From the IMG/VR virus record IMGVR_UViG_3300036398_003730, positions 1 to 64,000 of that record: a DNA stretch of 64,000 nucleotides. One strand, written 5' to 3'. Shown in pieces: positions 1 through 9,646 of the stretch; position 1 is the first letter of the stretch; every line of letters begins with the position of its first letter. A program made the position numbers and the translations under genes. This DNA comes from a virus. A model generated the notes under the pieces. That model worked only from the letters and a program-made list of their open reading frames with translations, was not told where the DNA came from and did no database searches.

Positions 1-380
1 AAAATATTTTAAATGGAAATATTAATTTTTCCTCTAATAATTTTAAAGTTTTATTTACCAATTCTACGTATGTGCCAAATCAAAATACACATCAATTTGT
101 ATCAGATATCTTAAGTTCATCAGTAGTCTATAGATCTGAAAATATTCAAAATATTACGAATGTTTTAGGGGTAGTAGACGCTAATGATTTTAATTTTTCA
201 TTACCACCCAATACCGCATTGCAAGCTGCAATTTTATATCAGGTTGGAGTGAATGATTCTTCTTCAATATTACTATTATATATAGACACAGCTACAGGGC
301 TTCCTTTTCCTGGTTCATCGCAATCAACAACGGTGTCAGTAAACTGGAGTAACGAAGCAAGTAAGATTTTATCTTTATAG
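1..380 (+). CDS. small tail-associated protein, 5' end cut by window
   Basis: The reading frame is open from the first base to the TAA/TAG region at 378-380, so the gene begins upstream of the window; the GTG at 72 is internal to the open frame and is probably not the start. The visible part (about 125 residues) is rich in Asn, Ser and Thr and reads like the small phage proteins that carry a 'lFtNSTYVPN...' N-terminal strand pattern followed by beta segments. It directly precedes a run of tail-fibre genes with an 11-base gap, so a fibre-base or virion-decoration role is likely. No enzymatic motif is visible. Function is inferred from position only. Confidence 0.6.
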   Translation, partial: NILNGNINFSSNNFKVLFTNSTYVPNQNTHQFVSDILSSSVVYRSENIQNITNVLGVVDANDFNFSLPPNTALQAAILYQVGVNDSSSILLLYIDTATGLPFPGSSQSTTVSVNWSNEASKILSL

Positions 381-391
381 GAGAAAAAAAA

Positions 392-730
392 GTGGCAACC
401 TCATATCCCGGTGGTTTAGATAATTTTATTAATCCAACAGCTACAGATACTTTAAATTCTGGAGCTGTGCCTCATCATCAGCAGCATGCAAACTTAAATG
501 ATGCAGTAGAAGCACTACAAACAGTCCTGGGAATTAATCCAGCTGGAATTCATTTAACTATAAAAGATAGAATTATTAATGTAGAAACATTAATAAATTC
601 TCAATCGCTTTTAAATGGACTATCAGACGTTACTATTAGTTCAGTTGGCAGCAATGACGTATTGAGATACAACGGATCTGCATGGGTAAACGCGCCGGAA
701 AAAGAAATAACAGATGGAGGAAACTTTTAA
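392..730 (+). CDS. small tail-fibre-module protein
   Basis: A GTG start at 392 follows AGGAG at 380-384. The 112-residue product has an N-terminal His/Asn-containing segment (HHQQHANLNDAVEALQ) and a C-terminal copy of the roughly 30-residue module (LSDVTISSVGSN...LRYNGSAWVN) that recurs many times in the fibre genes downstream. It abuts the next gene without a gap (TAA then ATG at 731), which points to one fibre operon. It may be an adaptor or small fibre subunit; no catalytic residues are seen. Confidence 0.75.
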   Translation: MATSYPGGLDNFINPTATDTLNSGAVPHHQQHANLNDAVEALQTVLGINPAGIHLTIKDRIINVETLINSQSLLNGLSDVTISSVGSNDVLRYNGSAWVNAPEKEITDGGNF

Positions 731-2653
731 ATGGCTAATACAATTAGAATTAAAAGAAGAACTAGTGGAGCAGCTGGTGCTCCATCGGGTTTAAAAAATG
801 CAGAACTAGCTTTTAATGAAGTTGATGAGACTCTTTATTATGGCAAGGGCGATTCAAGCGGAGATGCAACTTCCGTACTTGCAATAGCTGGTCCCGGTGC
901 TTTTGCAACACTTACTGGAAATCAAACAATTTCAGGAAACAAAACATTTACAGGAACAGTAATAGTTCCCACTCCAAGTTCCGATACACACGCAGCAACC
1001 AAAGCATATGTTGATAGTGCTGTTTCTGCAGTATCTGGATCTTTTACATTAGCAGGAGATGGTGGCACAAGCCAGACCATAACCTTAGGAGATACGCTTA
1101 CGGTTTCTGGTGGAACTGGCCTTACTGCAACAGCAGGAACTGGCGACAAAGTTACAATTGATCTTGACAATACAGCAGTAACAGCAGGTTCATATGGGTC
1201 AGCTACAGCTGTAAGTACATTTACCGTTGATTCACAAGGTCGTTTAACTGCAGCTGGAACAGCAAATATAGCCATAGCTTCAACAGCTGTTACAGACTTT
1301 AATGAAGCAGTAGCAGATGCCGTAGGCGCTATGGTTTCTTCAAATACAGAATCTGGCATCAGCGTATCGTACGATGATACTGATAATACTTTAGATTTTG
1401 ATGTTGCAGACTTTACAATTACTCTTGGCGGAGATTTAAGTGGTAGCGCTACAGTTACTAATCTCGGCAATGCAACTCTTACTGCAACAATTGCTGCTAA
1501 CTCAGTTGCTTTGGGCACTGATACAACCGGAAACTACATGGTTGATGTAACAGCAGGAACTGGTGTCACAGTAAGTCATACCCCAGGAGAAGGTTCAACC
1601 GCAACCGTATCTATTGGCCAGGCTGTTGCAACTTCAGATTCTCCAACATTTGCAAGTCTTAATTTAAACGGTTCTCTTGTTTTTGAAGGTGCAACCGCAG
1701 ATAACTTTGAAACAACACTGTCGGTAACGGATCCAACTGCTGATAGAACAATTACTCTACCAAACGCAACAGGAACAGTAGCACTTCTGGGTACAATTGC
1801 CCTTGGTACAGATACTACTGGCAACTATATGGCCGACCTAACGGCTGGAACTGGCGTAACAATTACACATACTCCAGGAGAAGGTTCAAACGCAACAATT
1901 GCGATAGGTCAGGCAGTTGCAACTAATAGTAATGTTCAATTTAATGACGTAGCCGCAGGTGGAAACGTAACAATTACTGGAAACCTAACAGTTAATGGAA
2001 CTACTACAACTGTTAACTCAACTACAGTTACAGTTGATGACAAAAACTTAGAACTTGGTGCTACCGCTTCACCTTCTGACGCAGGTGCAGATGGCGGTGG
2101 AATCACCCTTAAAGGCACAACTGATAAAACATTCAACTGGGTTGACGCAACAGACGCATGGACATCTTCTGAGCACTTAAACCTTGCTTCTGAAAAAGCT
2201 TTTTATATCAATGGGACATCAGTATTGAGTGGAAACACTCTTGGTTCTGGAGTTACCGCCTCTAGCTTAACATCAGTTGGCACTATAGCAACAGGCACAT
2301 GGCAGGGCACTGCAGTTGGCATTTCCTACGGTGGAACTGGTGCAACAGATGCTGGTACAGCCAGGACAAATCTTGGTCTTGCAATAGGAACAGACGTACA
2401 GGCCTATGACGCAGAACTTGCAGCCATAGCTGGTCTCACCTCTGCTGCTGATAGACTTCCATATTTTACTGGTTCTGGTACAGCATCTTTGGCTACATTT
2501 ACTAGCTTTGGTAGAAGTTTAGTTGATGACGCAGATGCTTCAGCGGGAAGAACAACTCTTGGTCTTGGAAGTATAGCTACTCAAAACTCAAATAATGTTA
2601 GCATTACAGGTGGATCTATTGATGGTATCACTTTTGATGGCGGTACATTTTAA
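731..2653 (+). CDS. tail fibre protein, repeat-rich
   Basis: The 640-residue protein opens with [13 protein letters not shown]...[20 protein letters not shown], the N-terminal domain common to phage fibre and tropism-determinant proteins (Mtd_N-like), here about residues 1-45. The remainder is Thr/Gly/Ala-rich beta-repeat sequence. A segment around GTDTTGNYM...TAGTGVT...HTPGEGS occurs twice (about nt 1515-1610 and 1800-1895) and again in the next gene. The C-terminal part ([18 protein letters not shown]) is a motif familiar from aquatic phage fibres. It is likely a trimeric receptor-binding fibre. Long open frames on the opposite strand here are shadows. Confidence 0.88.
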   Translation: MANTIRIKRRTSGAAGAPSGLKNAELAFNEVDETLYYGKGDSSGDATSVLAIAGPGAFATLTGNQTISGNKTFTGTVIVPTPSSDTHAATKAYVDSAVSAVSGSFTLAGDGGTSQTITLGDTLTVSGGTGLTATAGTGDKVTIDLDNTAVTAGSYGSATAVSTFTVDSQGRLTAAGTANIAIASTAVTDFNEAVADAVGAMVSSNTESGISVSYDDTDNTLDFDVADFTITLGGDLSGSATVTNLGNATLTATIAANSVALGTDTTGNYMVDVTAGTGVTVSHTPGEGSTATVSIGQAVATSDSPTFASLNLNGSLVFEGATADNFETTLSVTDPTADRTITLPNATGTVALLGTIALGTDTTGNYMADLTAGTGVTITHTPGEGSNATIAIGQAVATNSNVQFNDVAAGGNVTITGNLTVNGTTTTVNSTTVTVDDKNLELGATASPSDAGADGGGITLKGTTDKTFNWVDATDAWTSSEHLNLASEKAFYINGTSVLSGNTLGSGVTASSLTSVGTIATGTWQGTAVGISYGGTGATDAGTARTNLGLAIGTDVQAYDAELAAIAGLTSAADRLPYFTGSGTASLATFTSFGRSLVDDADASAGRTTLGLGSIATQNSNNVSITGGSIDGITFDGGTF

Positions 2654-2688
2654 TAGTTAATATTATTATAGAATAAAAAGGAGAATAA

Positions 2689-5600
2689 ATGAGTTTACCC
2701 ATGCCTCCTTCTATATCCCAGGGTGAGATAGCTCTTGATCCAGTAAATGGAATTGTTTGGTACCTAAACGATGCCGGAACACCAGTAGCTACGACATGGT
2801 CTTGGTTAAGAAAAGATTTATCTGTTATAGAAACTGATGATAAGGTTGAGATAACTGGCGACGTTGATATTGCAGGAAATCTTTATGTAGAAGGATCAAC
2901 GATCACTGTAGACGCTGAGTCTGTCGTTATAAAAGATAATTTTATTGTTGTCAACTCTACAGATGGGGCAGCTACTTCTTCAACAGCAGGTTTAGAAGTT
3001 GAAAGAGGAACTTCTACCAATGTCCAAATTAGATGGAATGAATCCATAAATAAGTGGCAATTTACCAATGATGGCATAAACTATAGCAATATAATTTCTA
3101 CATTAGACAATGGCACTATAACAAGTGAAATGATTGTTGACAACACTATTGTTAATGCAGATATTAATACTTCTGCCGCTATTGCCCATAGCAAGTTGGC
3201 AAATGCAACCGCTGGACAAATTCTCTTAGGAACCACAACAACTGGGGTAATAACAGCAACAACTGTTTCTGGAGATATAACAATCAATGGAGCTGGATTA
3301 ACAGCAATATCTTCAGCAGTTATCGTTGATGCTGACATTAATGCGTCAGCAGCAATTGCTATATCCAAGTTAGCATCTGGCACTTCTGGGCAAATAATAA
3401 TTGCTAATGCATCAGGAGTCCCAACATACACGACAATATCGGGAGATATTACAATATCCAATACTGGCGTTGCTACAATAGTAGCTAATTCCGTAGCTCT
3501 TGGAACAGATACTACGGGCAACTATGTGGCATCTTTAGTTGCAGGAACTGGCGTAAGTTTATTAAATAACACTGGAGAAGGTTCTACTCCAACTATATCA
3601 ATCGGCCAATCGGTAGGAACTACTGATACAGTAACATTTAATACTGTTAATGCAAGTCTTGTTGGTAATGTAACTGGTACTGTATCTGATATTTCTAATC
3701 ATGAAATATCCGATTTGTCAGACGTAGTTATTACAGACGCTGCTAATGGGGACTTCTTAAGATACAACGGATCAAACTGGATTAATGATCCAGTTAATTT
3801 AACAACAGATACTGTTGGTGACTATGTTAAAAATTTAGTTGCTGGCAATGGAATTACAATTACAAATAATTCTGGCGAAGGCGCAACACCAAATATTTCT
3901 TTTAGCGGAAGTATTAATGACCTTTCTGACTTAACAATAACATCAGCTCAAAATGGTCAGATACTTGAATATGACGGCACAGCTTGGGTTAATACAGTTC
4001 GCCCATCTTCTGAGCCAATTGGTCATGAGAATAAAGCTGACAGCGTCATATCTTTTGATGAGGGTTCAAGACAATTTTCTATTGCGCCCGTATCAACTTC
4101 ATATACTGTTTGGTGTACTGGTAAAAGATATGTTAAAACAACTACTGAATCAGTAACGATACCAGACACATCTGGTTTATATTATATTTATTTTAACTCA
4201 TCTGGATCTCTTGCTTATAAGACAACATTCTTTACATGGGATCAGGACACTCCAACAGCATATATTTATTGGAATGAAAATGATAATAAGGCGTACTTCT
4301 TTGCGGATGAAAGACATGGTGTAACTCTTGACTGGGCAACTCATGAATACCTACACAGAACTCGTGGAGCAGCAATTGCAAATGGATTTGGCGCAAGCTG
4401 GTACTCATCAATCATTGGTGGGCCGCCTAATGGTGATGGATCAGAAGACTCGCATGCTCAGATAGATATAGCTAATGGAACATTCTTTGACGAAGATCTT
4501 CAAGTTGATATTGAACACGCTTCATCTCCAACTGCAAATACTTGGCAACAGAGGCTTCAATCAGGTGCATACATACCAGTTTTTTATAGATTAAATAATC
4601 ATTGGACAAAAGATGTAGCTACTCAATTTCCTGTTAAAAATGGTGGAACACGAGCACAGTTTAACTTAAATACTGCGGGCACTTGGTCGTCAACTGCAAT
4701 TGATAACAGTAAATTTGGAGTAATGTTTGTTGTAGCAACAAACAATTTAAATGAACCAATTATTTCTATAATGGGTCAAGCTCAATATACAGATCAAGGT
4801 TCAGCAGAAGCTTCAATTTGGGATGAGTTAGACTTAGCTGGTTTTCCAGTAGTAGAATTTAGGCCACTGTACAAAATAGTATTCCAAACAGCAACTTCCT
4901 ATGAAAACTCTCCTAAAACAAAATTTGTTAATCTATTAGACCTCAGGCAAATAATTAGTGCAGGCATAGGCGGAGCTGCAACTGCAGTATCTGATCATGG
5001 TCTAATGACTGGGCTTTCTGATGACGATCATACTCAGTATTTTAATGTATCTAGACACGATGCACACGATCACTCAGCTGCACTATCTAGCGCTTCAATA
5101 AATGACCTTAATGATGTTAATGTCAGTACAGTAAATGCTGGAGAAGGTTTAATTTGGAATGGTTCACAGTGGGCAAACGCAGCTATTCCTTTAAGTCTAG
5201 ATGGACTAAGTGATGTAGTAATCACTGCAGCGACTCCAAATCAAGTTATTAAGTACGATGGAACACAATGGGTGAACTCCGTTAGTCCAAGTTCGGTAGA
5301 AGGAACTACGCATTTTGCAACTATAGGAAATAGCACAGATATCACATTTGTCATTAATCACAATTTAAGTACAAGAGATGTTGTTGTTAACTTTACAGAA
5401 ACAACATCCCCGTATTCTAATTTTAATACATTGTGGGAAGCCACTACGCTAAATTCTATTACAATCTATTTTGAAACTCCACCTAGTTCTAATTCAGTAA
5501 GAGTGTCAATATATGCAGCACTGAGTGGGGCTGCCTTAACTTCATCTTTAGATGAGCTTTCAGATGTTGCTATATCATCTGTTTCTTCTGGTGAATTTTT

Positions 5601-6288
5601 AAAATATGATGGATCAAATTGGGTAAATTCACAAATTCCACCTATTTCAAGCATTGATGATATCCAGAACGTTTCTGCCGCAACTCCGTCTAGCGATCAG
5701 GTATTGGCATGGGATTCTGTAACATCTCAGTGGATTGCGAAAACATTTACAGCAACAGTATCTCAGTTAGATGCGATTGGAGATGTTACTGTTCCATCGC
5801 CATCATCTGGTGAGTACCTAAAGTGGAATGGATCTCAATGGGTTAATTCTAATATAAATTTATCTTCTGATACAAATGGTAATTATGTTCAAAACTTAGT
5901 TGCGGGATCTGGAATTAGTATTTCTAATAATTCAGGGGAAGCAGCAACTCCTACTATATCTGTTAATAGCACAATATCTAGATCAGAAGTAAATGTTCAA
6001 ACTGGAACTAATTATAATTTAATTTTATCTGATTTAGGAAAATTAATTACTATGGATAACTCATCCCCAATGACAGTAACTGTACCTTTAGATTCTTCTC
6101 AAGCCTTTACTATAGGTGATAAAATTGATATTTTAAGAAAAGGATCTGGAAGTTTAACAATAACACAAGAAGCTGGAGTAACAGTAAATGCTACTCCAGG
6201 AAAAATGTTGCGATCACAGTGGTCATCTGCTACACTTATTAAGTTAGATACCAATATGTGGGTTGCTATAGGAGATTTGCAGGCGTAA
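2689..6288 (+). CDS. large tail fibre protein (1199 aa)
   Basis: ATG at 2689 follows an AAAGGAG ribosome-binding site at 2679-2685. The N-terminal part (residues about 1-130: SQGEIALDPVNGIVWYL..., ITGDVDIAGNLYVEGS) is typical of long aquatic phage fibres. The protein then carries about seven copies of the LSDV(x)IT...(L/I)xYDGTxWVN module, a central globular region around residues 440-760 with many aromatic residues that may be the receptor-binding or spacer domain, and a C-terminal NATPGK-LRSQWSS domain shared with the fibre at 6713. No CGG recoding site is present. Expected role is host attachment at the baseplate. Confidence 0.88.
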   Translation: MSLPMPPSISQGEIALDPVNGIVWYLNDAGTPVATTWSWLRKDLSVIETDDKVEITGDVDIAGNLYVEGSTITVDAESVVIKDNFIVVNSTDGAATSSTAGLEVERGTSTNVQIRWNESINKWQFTNDGINYSNIISTLDNGTITSEMIVDNTIVNADINTSAAIAHSKLANATAGQILLGTTTTGVITATTVSGDITINGAGLTAISSAVIVDADINASAAIAISKLASGTSGQIIIANASGVPTYTTISGDITISNTGVATIVANSVALGTDTTGNYVASLVAGTGVSLLNNTGEGSTPTISIGQSVGTTDTVTFNTVNASLVGNVTGTVSDISNHEISDLSDVVITDAANGDFLRYNGSNWINDPVNLTTDTVGDYVKNLVAGNGITITNNSGEGATPNISFSGSINDLSDLTITSAQNGQILEYDGTAWVNTVRPSSEPIGHENKADSVISFDEGSRQFSIAPVSTSYTVWCTGKRYVKTTTESVTIPDTSGLYYIYFNSSGSLAYKTTFFTWDQDTPTAYIYWNENDNKAYFFADERHGVTLDWATHEYLHRTRGAAIANGFGASWYSSIIGGPPNGDGSEDSHAQIDIANGTFFDEDLQVDIEHASSPTANTWQQRLQSGAYIPVFYRLNNHWTKDVATQFPVKNGGTRAQFNLNTAGTWSSTAIDNSKFGVMFVVATNNLNEPIISIMGQAQYTDQGSAEASIWDELDLAGFPVVEFRPLYKIVFQTATSYENSPKTKFVNLLDLRQIISAGIGGAATAVSDHGLMTGLSDDDHTQYFNVSRHDAHDHSAALSSASINDLNDVNVSTVNAGEGLIWNGSQWANAAIPLSLDGLSDVVITAATPNQVIKYDGTQWVNSVSPSSVEGTTHFATIGNSTDITFVINHNLSTRDVVVNFTETTSPYSNFNTLWEATTLNSITIYFETPPSSNSVRVSIYAALSGAALTSSLDELSDVAISSVSSGEFLKYDGSNWVNSQIPPISSIDDIQNVSAATPSSDQVLAWDSVTSQWIAKTFTATVSQLDAIGDVTVPSPSSGEYLKWNGSQWVNSNINLSSDTNGNYVQNLVAGSGISISNNSGEAATPTISVNSTISRSEVNVQTGTNYNLILSDLGKLITMDNSSPMTVTVPLDSSQAFTIGDKIDILRKGSGSLTITQEAGVTVNATPGKMLRSQWSSATLIKLDTNMWVAIGDLQA

Positions 6289-6290
6289 TT

Positions 6291-6698
6291 ATGGCTATTA
6301 GTGGAAATAATACAGGACCAAGAAAAAATAATGTTCCAAACTTAATTGGATTAGACGACAATGCCCCTGATCCAAATAATCCTACATTTAGGATTACAGA
6401 TGCGGGATTTGATAAAGGAACCGTTAGTACGACTCCTTTAGATGACGCTGCAGGAACAAGGTTAACCGAATTAGATGACGTAACCTCTCAATCGCCCGTT
6501 GCTAATACTGTTTACCCAAGAAAAGAAGATGTATCTTATGAGAAATATTCTCCATACTTCCCACCATTCTTCCCTCCATTCTTCCCTCCATTCTTCCCAC
6601 CATTCTTCCCTCCATTCTTTCCACCATTCTTCCCGCCATTCTTCCCACCGTTCTTTCCTCCGCCATTTGGACCGTCCTTCTGTCCAGGCTTTAAATAA
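6291..6698 (+). CDS. small fibre-associated protein with C-terminal (PPFF)n array
   Basis: ATG at 6291 lies three bases after the preceding stop codon. The 135-residue product has an N-terminal segment with Pro/Asn/Asp-rich loops and a degenerate fibre module (LTELDDVTSQSPVANTVYP). It ends in eight consecutive Pro-Pro-Phe-Phe units and a short PPPFGPSFCPGFK tail with one Cys. Pro codons vary synonymously between units, so the peptide repeat, not just the DNA repeat, appears maintained. The extended polyproline-like array next to a cluster of prolyl-hydroxylase-like genes suggests a hydroxylation substrate, which is inference. The fully overlapping opposite-strand (NGGK)n frame is a shadow. 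Confidence 0.8.
   Translation: MAISGNNTGPRKNNVPNLIGLDDNAPDPNNPTFRITDAGFDKGTVSTTPLDDAAGTRLTELDDVTSQSPVANTVYPRKEDVSYEKYSPYFPPFFPPFFPPFFPPFFPPFFPPFFPPFFPPFFPPPFGPSFCPGFK
6561..6656 (+). repeat. 12-bp tandem repeat encoding PPFF, eight units
   Basis: Eight contiguous units of consensus CCNCCATTCTTC run from 6561 to 6656, followed by a degenerate ninth (6657-6668). Variation is at Pro third positions (A, T or G) and the last base. The unit length is a multiple of three and is in phase with the gene at 6291. Confidence 0.95.
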
Positions 6699-6712
6699 AA
6701 TAGAGAAAAACT

Positions 6713-7405
6713 ATGGCTAATACCATACAGATAAAAAGAAGTGGAACTACAAGTCAAATACCGACATCTTTAGCTTATGGTGAATTAGCCATCAATTATG
6801 CCGACGGAAAACTATATTATAGAAACAGCTCCGATGCTATAGTGCAATTTTCTGCAGCCCCAGCATCTGCAAGTCTTAATGACTTAACAGATGTTTCTAT
6901 CAACAGTGTTGCAGATCAACACGTTCTTAAGTATAGTAGTGCTAGCGGATGGGTAAATGGCCCAATAACAATTCTGGCTCCATCTTCGTTAACGCTTTCA
7001 ACCACTTCTTCTACAACCGATGCTGTAATTTTTTGGGATTCTACTAACAAAAAAATAAAAGTTGGTAATGGAACAATATCATTAGATTTTACATCTTCTA
7101 ATTTAATAACAAATTCTCAAGTAGCTAGTTACACTCTTGTCTTAGCTGATAAAGATAAGCTAATTGAAATGAATGTTGCTTCAGCTAATACGGTAACCAT
7201 TCCGACGAATACATCAGTAGCATTTCCAATAGGAAGTCAGATAACTATTCTTCAGGTAGGAGCTGGGCAAACTACGTTAGTTGCAGGTTCTGGCGTTACC
7301 GTTAATGCAACTCCAGGATTAAAACTTAGAGCCCAATGGTCTTCTGTAACTTTAATTAAAAGAGGCACAGATACATGGGTCGCTCTAGGTGACTTGCAAG
7401 CTTAA
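6713..7405 (+). CDS. short tail fibre protein
   Basis: The 230-residue product starts MANTIQIKRSGTT...LAYGELAINYADGKLYY, the same N-terminal fibre domain as the gene at 731. It contains one LTDVSINSV...WVNG module. Its C-terminal third (NATPGLKLRAQWSS...WVALGDLQA) is a clear paralogue of the end of the 1199-residue fibre. It is the last + strand gene before the convergent minus-strand oxygenases. It is probably an alternative or accessory fibre. Confidence 0.87.
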   Translation: MANTIQIKRSGTTSQIPTSLAYGELAINYADGKLYYRNSSDAIVQFSAAPASASLNDLTDVSINSVADQHVLKYSSASGWVNGPITILAPSSLTLSTTSSTTDAVIFWDSTNKKIKVGNGTISLDFTSSNLITNSQVASYTLVLADKDKLIEMNVASANTVTIPTNTSVAFPIGSQITILQVGAGQTTLVAGSGVTVNATPGLKLRAQWSSVTLIKRGTDTWVALGDLQA

Positions 7406-7413
7406 TTAAGCTT
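7398..7413. terminator. possible bidirectional terminator (16-bp palindrome)
   Basis: AAGCTTAATTAAGCTT is a perfect palindrome placed exactly between the convergent ends of the fibre gene (+) and the TauD-like gene (-). It can form only a short AT-rich hairpin followed by a few T residues, so terminator function is tentative. Confidence 0.3.
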
Positions 7414-7415
7414 TG

Positions 7416-8207
7416 TTATTGTTTGGCATATTTCAAAAAATCTGATTTCTTAGCATAAGCCCAGTTCCTAGTAAACTGTCTATCCTTTGAGGTGAATCCA
7501 CCTTTTACGCAATGAATCATATAAAGAAGATCTAGAACTATGCAATCCCCTTCATCCCATTGCTGCCACATTTGAATAGATTCATTATTTCTAACTTGAT
7601 TACAATACCATGTTTTAATTTTATTAAATAGTAGAAATTCTTGATCAGAAGGATTATTATTGTTAACACTTACTAATAAATCTTCAGCAAAATGTGGAAT
7701 TAATCTTAAAATATTTTTTCCACTATTCCTATGTTTTATTACGCATCTTCTATGAGGAAAGTTCATTGTTCTATGGGTAACTATTATGGACTTTAAAAAC
7801 TCTTGCCAATCATCAGGCATTAGAGAATACAGATAAGAAGAATCTATAAAGCCAGTATTACCATGACCTTTAGGGCATGTAAATTTTGTCATATTCCAAG
7901 AAGTTGCAACTTGAGTGTACATTCTTTCTAAATGTTCGATGTGCCAGTCAATTATTATTTCATCTTTATCAAAAGTTTTTTCGTGCATAGAGATTGTATA
8001 AATATGGTCTTCTGTATGCACGTCTGATACATAGTTCCACTTTAACTTTTCTGCAAAAAGATTAACAACGTGTTCCTGCTCAAAAGTAGATAAGTATACT
8101 TGCTTAAAGCATACTAATCCATTATCTAAAAATATTTTTATATAATCATCAACATTTGCAACAATATCACTATAAGAAGAATTTTTAATAGATTTTATAT
8201 TTAACAT
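7416..8207 (-). CDS. TauD/TfdA-like Fe(II)/2-oxoglutarate dioxygenase
   Basis: The 263-residue protein has the layout of TauD-family dioxygenases: an N-terminal beta region, a first iron-ligand motif W-H89-I-E91, a substrate/fold region around residues 110-130 and a distal H232...R247 (HCVKGG...FTRNWAY). The acidic ligand is Glu instead of the commoner Asp. It is on the minus strand, one base after the oxygenase starting at 8844, and is probably co-transcribed with it from the divergent region at 8.86-8.95 kb. Known family members hydroxylate small molecules; the substrate here is unknown. Confidence 0.75.
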   Translation of the reverse strand: MLNIKSIKNSSYSDIVANVDDYIKIFLDNGLVCFKQVYLSTFEQEHVVNLFAEKLKWNYVSDVHTEDHIYTISMHEKTFDKDEIIIDWHIEHLERMYTQVATSWNMTKFTCPKGHGNTGFIDSSYLYSLMPDDWQEFLKSIIVTHRTMNFPHRRCVIKHRNSGKNILRLIPHFAEDLLVSVNNNNPSDQEFLLFNKIKTWYCNQVRNNESIQMWQQWDEGDCIVLDLLYMIHCVKGGFTSKDRQFTRNWAYAKKSDFLKYAKQ

Positions 8208-8208
8208 A

Positions 8209-8844
8209 TTATTTTAACTCAGTAATAGTATAAAAAGATGGCGTAGTAAATCTTTCTCCTGAAATGACCTTTTTTACCCCATGTAAATAATAGATATCTC
8301 CTGGATGAGCTACGGCAAGTCCTGGTGATGGAGTTATTTCTATATCATGATCTGGATAATATAATTGTCCACCTTCAAATTCGTCATTGTAATAAAAAAG
8401 TGAATTTAAATCGTATGTTGGAAACGGATTAGGAGAACCGTCATTCAACTGCTTGTCGGCATGCGGTTGCTGCTCTAAGCCGGAAAACCATCTTACAATT
8501 ACTGGTGGCCTATATGAAAGTTCTACTTTAAACTCCTGCTCTAAGTATACCTTCATTTTAATTATATATTTTTCAACTAAACAATATATTTCTATAGACA
8601 ACTCTTTTAATATATCCCAACTACATTGTCTATTAGACCAGTATGATGCGTCATAAGTACATGTTCCATCTTCTGAGTATTGATTTTCTCCAGCATCCAT
8701 CCATTTATTGATTTTAGGTAGGAAAGATTGAATCAATTTTAGGTCATTAAGTTCAATGAAGTTATTTAAAATTTTAATATTATCAGTAGATTTTCCAAAA
8801 TGTCCAGGTTTAACCAATGAGATTTCAGTATTTTTTTGTTGCAT
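8209..8844 (-). CDS. prolyl-4-hydroxylase-like 2OG-Fe(II) oxygenase
   Basis: Counting from the ATG at 8844 (MQQKNTEIS...), the 211-residue protein shows H128-A-D130, H188 and R198, the iron and 2-oxoglutarate ligands of the P4H family, and the family's YNDEFEGGQLYYP strand. The frame stays open up to 8895, but that extension runs into the palindromic repeats. The 8844 start has an AAGG-type site just upstream on the minus strand, so it is preferred. Phage members of this family are abundant in aquatic viruses; targets are unknown. Confidence 0.85.
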   Translation of the reverse strand: MQQKNTEISLVKPGHFGKSTDNIKILNNFIELNDLKLIQSFLPKINKWMDAGENQYSEDGTCTYDASYWSNRQCSWDILKELSIEIYCLVEKYIIKMKVYLEQEFKVELSYRPPVIVRWFSGLEQQPHADKQLNDGSPNPFPTYDLNSLFYYNDEFEGGQLYYPDHDIEITPSPGLAVAHPGDIYYLHGVKKVISGERFTTPSFYTITELK

Positions 8845-8863
8845 AAAAGCCTTTTTAAAGATG

Positions 8864-8895
8864 GTGTATGATACACTGATTAGTGTATGATACAC
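8864..8895. promoter_or_regulatory. tandem palindromic operator pair
   Basis: Two identical 13-bp sites GTGTATgATACAC (8864-8876 and 8883-8895) are spaced 19 bp start to start, each a perfect inverted repeat around a central G. They lie between the divergent oxygenase genes (start 8844 on minus, 8950 on plus). This is the usual form of an operator bound by a dimeric regulator. The regulator is not identified in the window. Confidence 0.6.
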
Positions 8896-8949
8896 TGTTT
8901 AGTAGTAGTATATCATCAATAATAAATTCTTACACGAAAGAAGAAAACA

Positions 8950-9645
8950 ATGAAAGCTTACAATGTTGGGGACTATAACTTCGGAATAGTCCTATATAGG
9001 AATACCGGATTAGATGAGATTAATGCTCCGGAAAGACTTGAAGCAGTTCTTAAAGATAGTAATCATGAATACTTTAAGTGGAAAGAAGCTTTAGTCGGAT
9101 ATAATGAATCAAAACCAGACTATAGAGATTGTGTAGATTTAAAGATAAGCCCTCTTCATTGGGATTGGATAACTCCAGAATTTGAAGAGATAAAAAAGGT
9201 TCACGAAGAGACTGAATCTATCATAAGACAATGTTTGGTTGATTATGAAAAAAGATTTAATATTAAAATGGAATACATGGAAGCTATAAACTTTGTTAGA
9301 TATGAAGTAGGTCAACATTTCCAGGTTCATTCAGACGATGGATTCTCCTACTCTTGCACAGTATCATCAGTTGGTTATTTTAACGATGATTACGAAGGCG
9401 GAGAACTTTGGTTTCCAGCACAAGATATAACATTTAAACCAGAAAAAGGCGACATATTTCTTTTCCCGTCTAACTATATGTATTCCCATGCCTCTCTGCC
9501 TGTAATTGATGGAGTTAAGTATTCCGCAGTAACAATGTTTGACTATAATGACAGAACACACGTTATGGATAAGGATGTTTCTAGTAATGTTCCAAAACCA
9601 GAAGATATAGAAAAATCACAAAAAATAAAACTTAAGGAAATCTAG
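8950..9645 (+). CDS. prolyl-4-hydroxylase-like 2OG-Fe(II) oxygenase
   Basis: The 231-residue protein carries H127-S-D129 and H180 as iron ligands and the DDYEGGELWFP strand typical of P4H-like enzymes. The usual 2OG-binding Arg is replaced by Lys190 (DGVKYSAV), a substitution known in some members. The start follows a purine-rich AAAGAAGAAAAC stretch. It diverges from the minus-strand oxygenase pair and shares their operator region. The next gene starts one base after its stop. Confidence 0.85.
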   Translation: MKAYNVGDYNFGIVLYRNTGLDEINAPERLEAVLKDSNHEYFKWKEALVGYNESKPDYRDCVDLKISPLHWDWITPEFEEIKKVHEETESIIRQCLVDYEKRFNIKMEYMEAINFVRYEVGQHFQVHSDDGFSYSCTVSSVGYFNDDYEGGELWFPAQDITFKPEKGDIFLFPSNYMYSHASLPVIDGVKYSAVTMFDYNDRTHVMDKDVSSNVPKPEDIEKSQKIKLKEI

Positions 9646-9646
9646 A

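Noticed and set aside
922-2136. Long Val/Ala/Pro-rich open frames on the minus strand of the fibre gene
   Set aside because: They mirror the Thr/Gly/Ala repeats of the real fibre, lack ribosome-binding sites and have no recognisable content.
6536-6757. Minus-strand open frame encoding a (NGGK)n repeat
   Set aside because: It is the exact complement of the PPFF tandem repeat and crosses gene boundaries; the + strand gene fits the operon.
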